This document shows, one piece after another, positions 6,904 through 7,125 of a stretch of DNA of 7,125 nt. Position 1 is the stretch's first letter. Every line of letters begins with the position of its first letter. Origin of the DNA: Pseudomonadota bacterium (GTDB lineage: Bacteria; Pseudomonadota; Gammaproteobacteria; Pseudomonadales; UBA5518); NCBI GenBank assembly GCA_022705125.1, contig JAKJFB010000143.1:1-7125 (forward strand). The letters are read 5' to 3'. A program made the translations under genes and the position numbers. Below the pieces are notes generated by a model. It made no database searches and had not been told where the DNA came from. It saw nothing but the letters and a program-made list of their open reading frames with translations.

Positions 6904-7125
6904 ACCTGCGTCTGGGGCTGGAGCAGGCGAAGCTCGCGCTGCTCGCGGCGGAGCCCGCGGTCTACCGCGGCGCGCTGCACCAGGTGCAGCAGTTCGCCGG
7001 CACCTACCTGAGCCCGACGGTCGTGGCCAACCGGGCTTTTCTCGACGAAGTGACGGCCCTCGCCGCGATGGACGTGGCGCCTGCGCTGCCCGATATCTCG
7101 GGTTCGCTGCGTGCGCTGCGCGAGC
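6837..7125 (+). pseudogene. hemX: hemX C-terminal continuation in a shifted frame, cut by window edge
   Basis: This frame reads RELVRNESIKPLLPLAEEG, then YLRMNLRLGLEQAKLALLA, and runs without a stop to the right edge. It resembles the conserved C-terminal half of HemX proteins, where a leucine-rich segment like LRENLRLxLEQA is expected. It is displaced by -1 (or +2) relative to the frame starting at 6145, so a missing single base, or another indel not divisible by three, explains the break. The true junction could lie slightly upstream of 6837, since this frame is open at least back to about 6762. An in-frame ATG at 6900 overlaps the upstream stop and has AGGAGG (6883-6888) eleven bases before it, so a separate C-terminal peptide could in principle be made, but that is speculative. 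Confidence 0.72.

Overview
The window is very GC-rich chromosomal DNA with dense coding and strongly G/C-ending codons. Its gene order (argH, divergent from algZ-algR-hemC-hemD-hemX) is the one known from Pseudomonas and some other Gammaproteobacteria, so the source is most likely a high-GC gammaproteobacterium. The genus cannot be fixed from the sequence alone. Apart from one extra methyltransferase gene and a broken reading frame in hemX, this is an ordinary housekeeping and regulatory locus. I see no phage, transposon, CRISPR, toxin-antitoxin or RNA-gene signature.

Layout: positions 1-1288 on the minus strand hold nearly all of argH (argininosuccinate lyase, last step of arginine synthesis), whose C-terminus lies beyond the left edge. 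A 217-bp divergent intergenic region (1289-1505) carries a consensus extended -10 promoter for argH and a weaker TACAAT box facing right. At 1506-2375 is a SAM-dependent methyltransferase with an N-terminal four-cysteine zinc-ribbon-like motif; its codon use is looser than its neighbours', and it looks like an insertion into the conserved locus. A hairpin (2388-2412) may end its transcript. Next come algZ (2534-3580, LytS-type sensor kinase) and algR (3577-4305, LytTR response regulator), overlapping by 4 bp. The last block is the tetrapyrrole set hemC (4393-5328), hemD (5333-6148) and hemX (from 6145), also tightly packed.

How the genes work together: AlgZ and AlgR form a membrane-sensor/DNA-binding-regulator pair, which in Pseudomonas controls alginate, type IV pili and other surface traits. 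HemC and HemD act in sequence, converting porphobilinogen to hydroxymethylbilane and then to uroporphyrinogen III, the precursor of heme and siroheme. HemX is a membrane-anchored protein of unclear function from the same operon.

The main anomalies are (1) the zinc-ribbon methyltransferase between argH and algZ, and (2) hemX, which leaves its family-like frame somewhere at about 6775-6837, ends early at 6903, and continues recognisably in another frame to the right edge. The second may be a real mutation or a sequence error.
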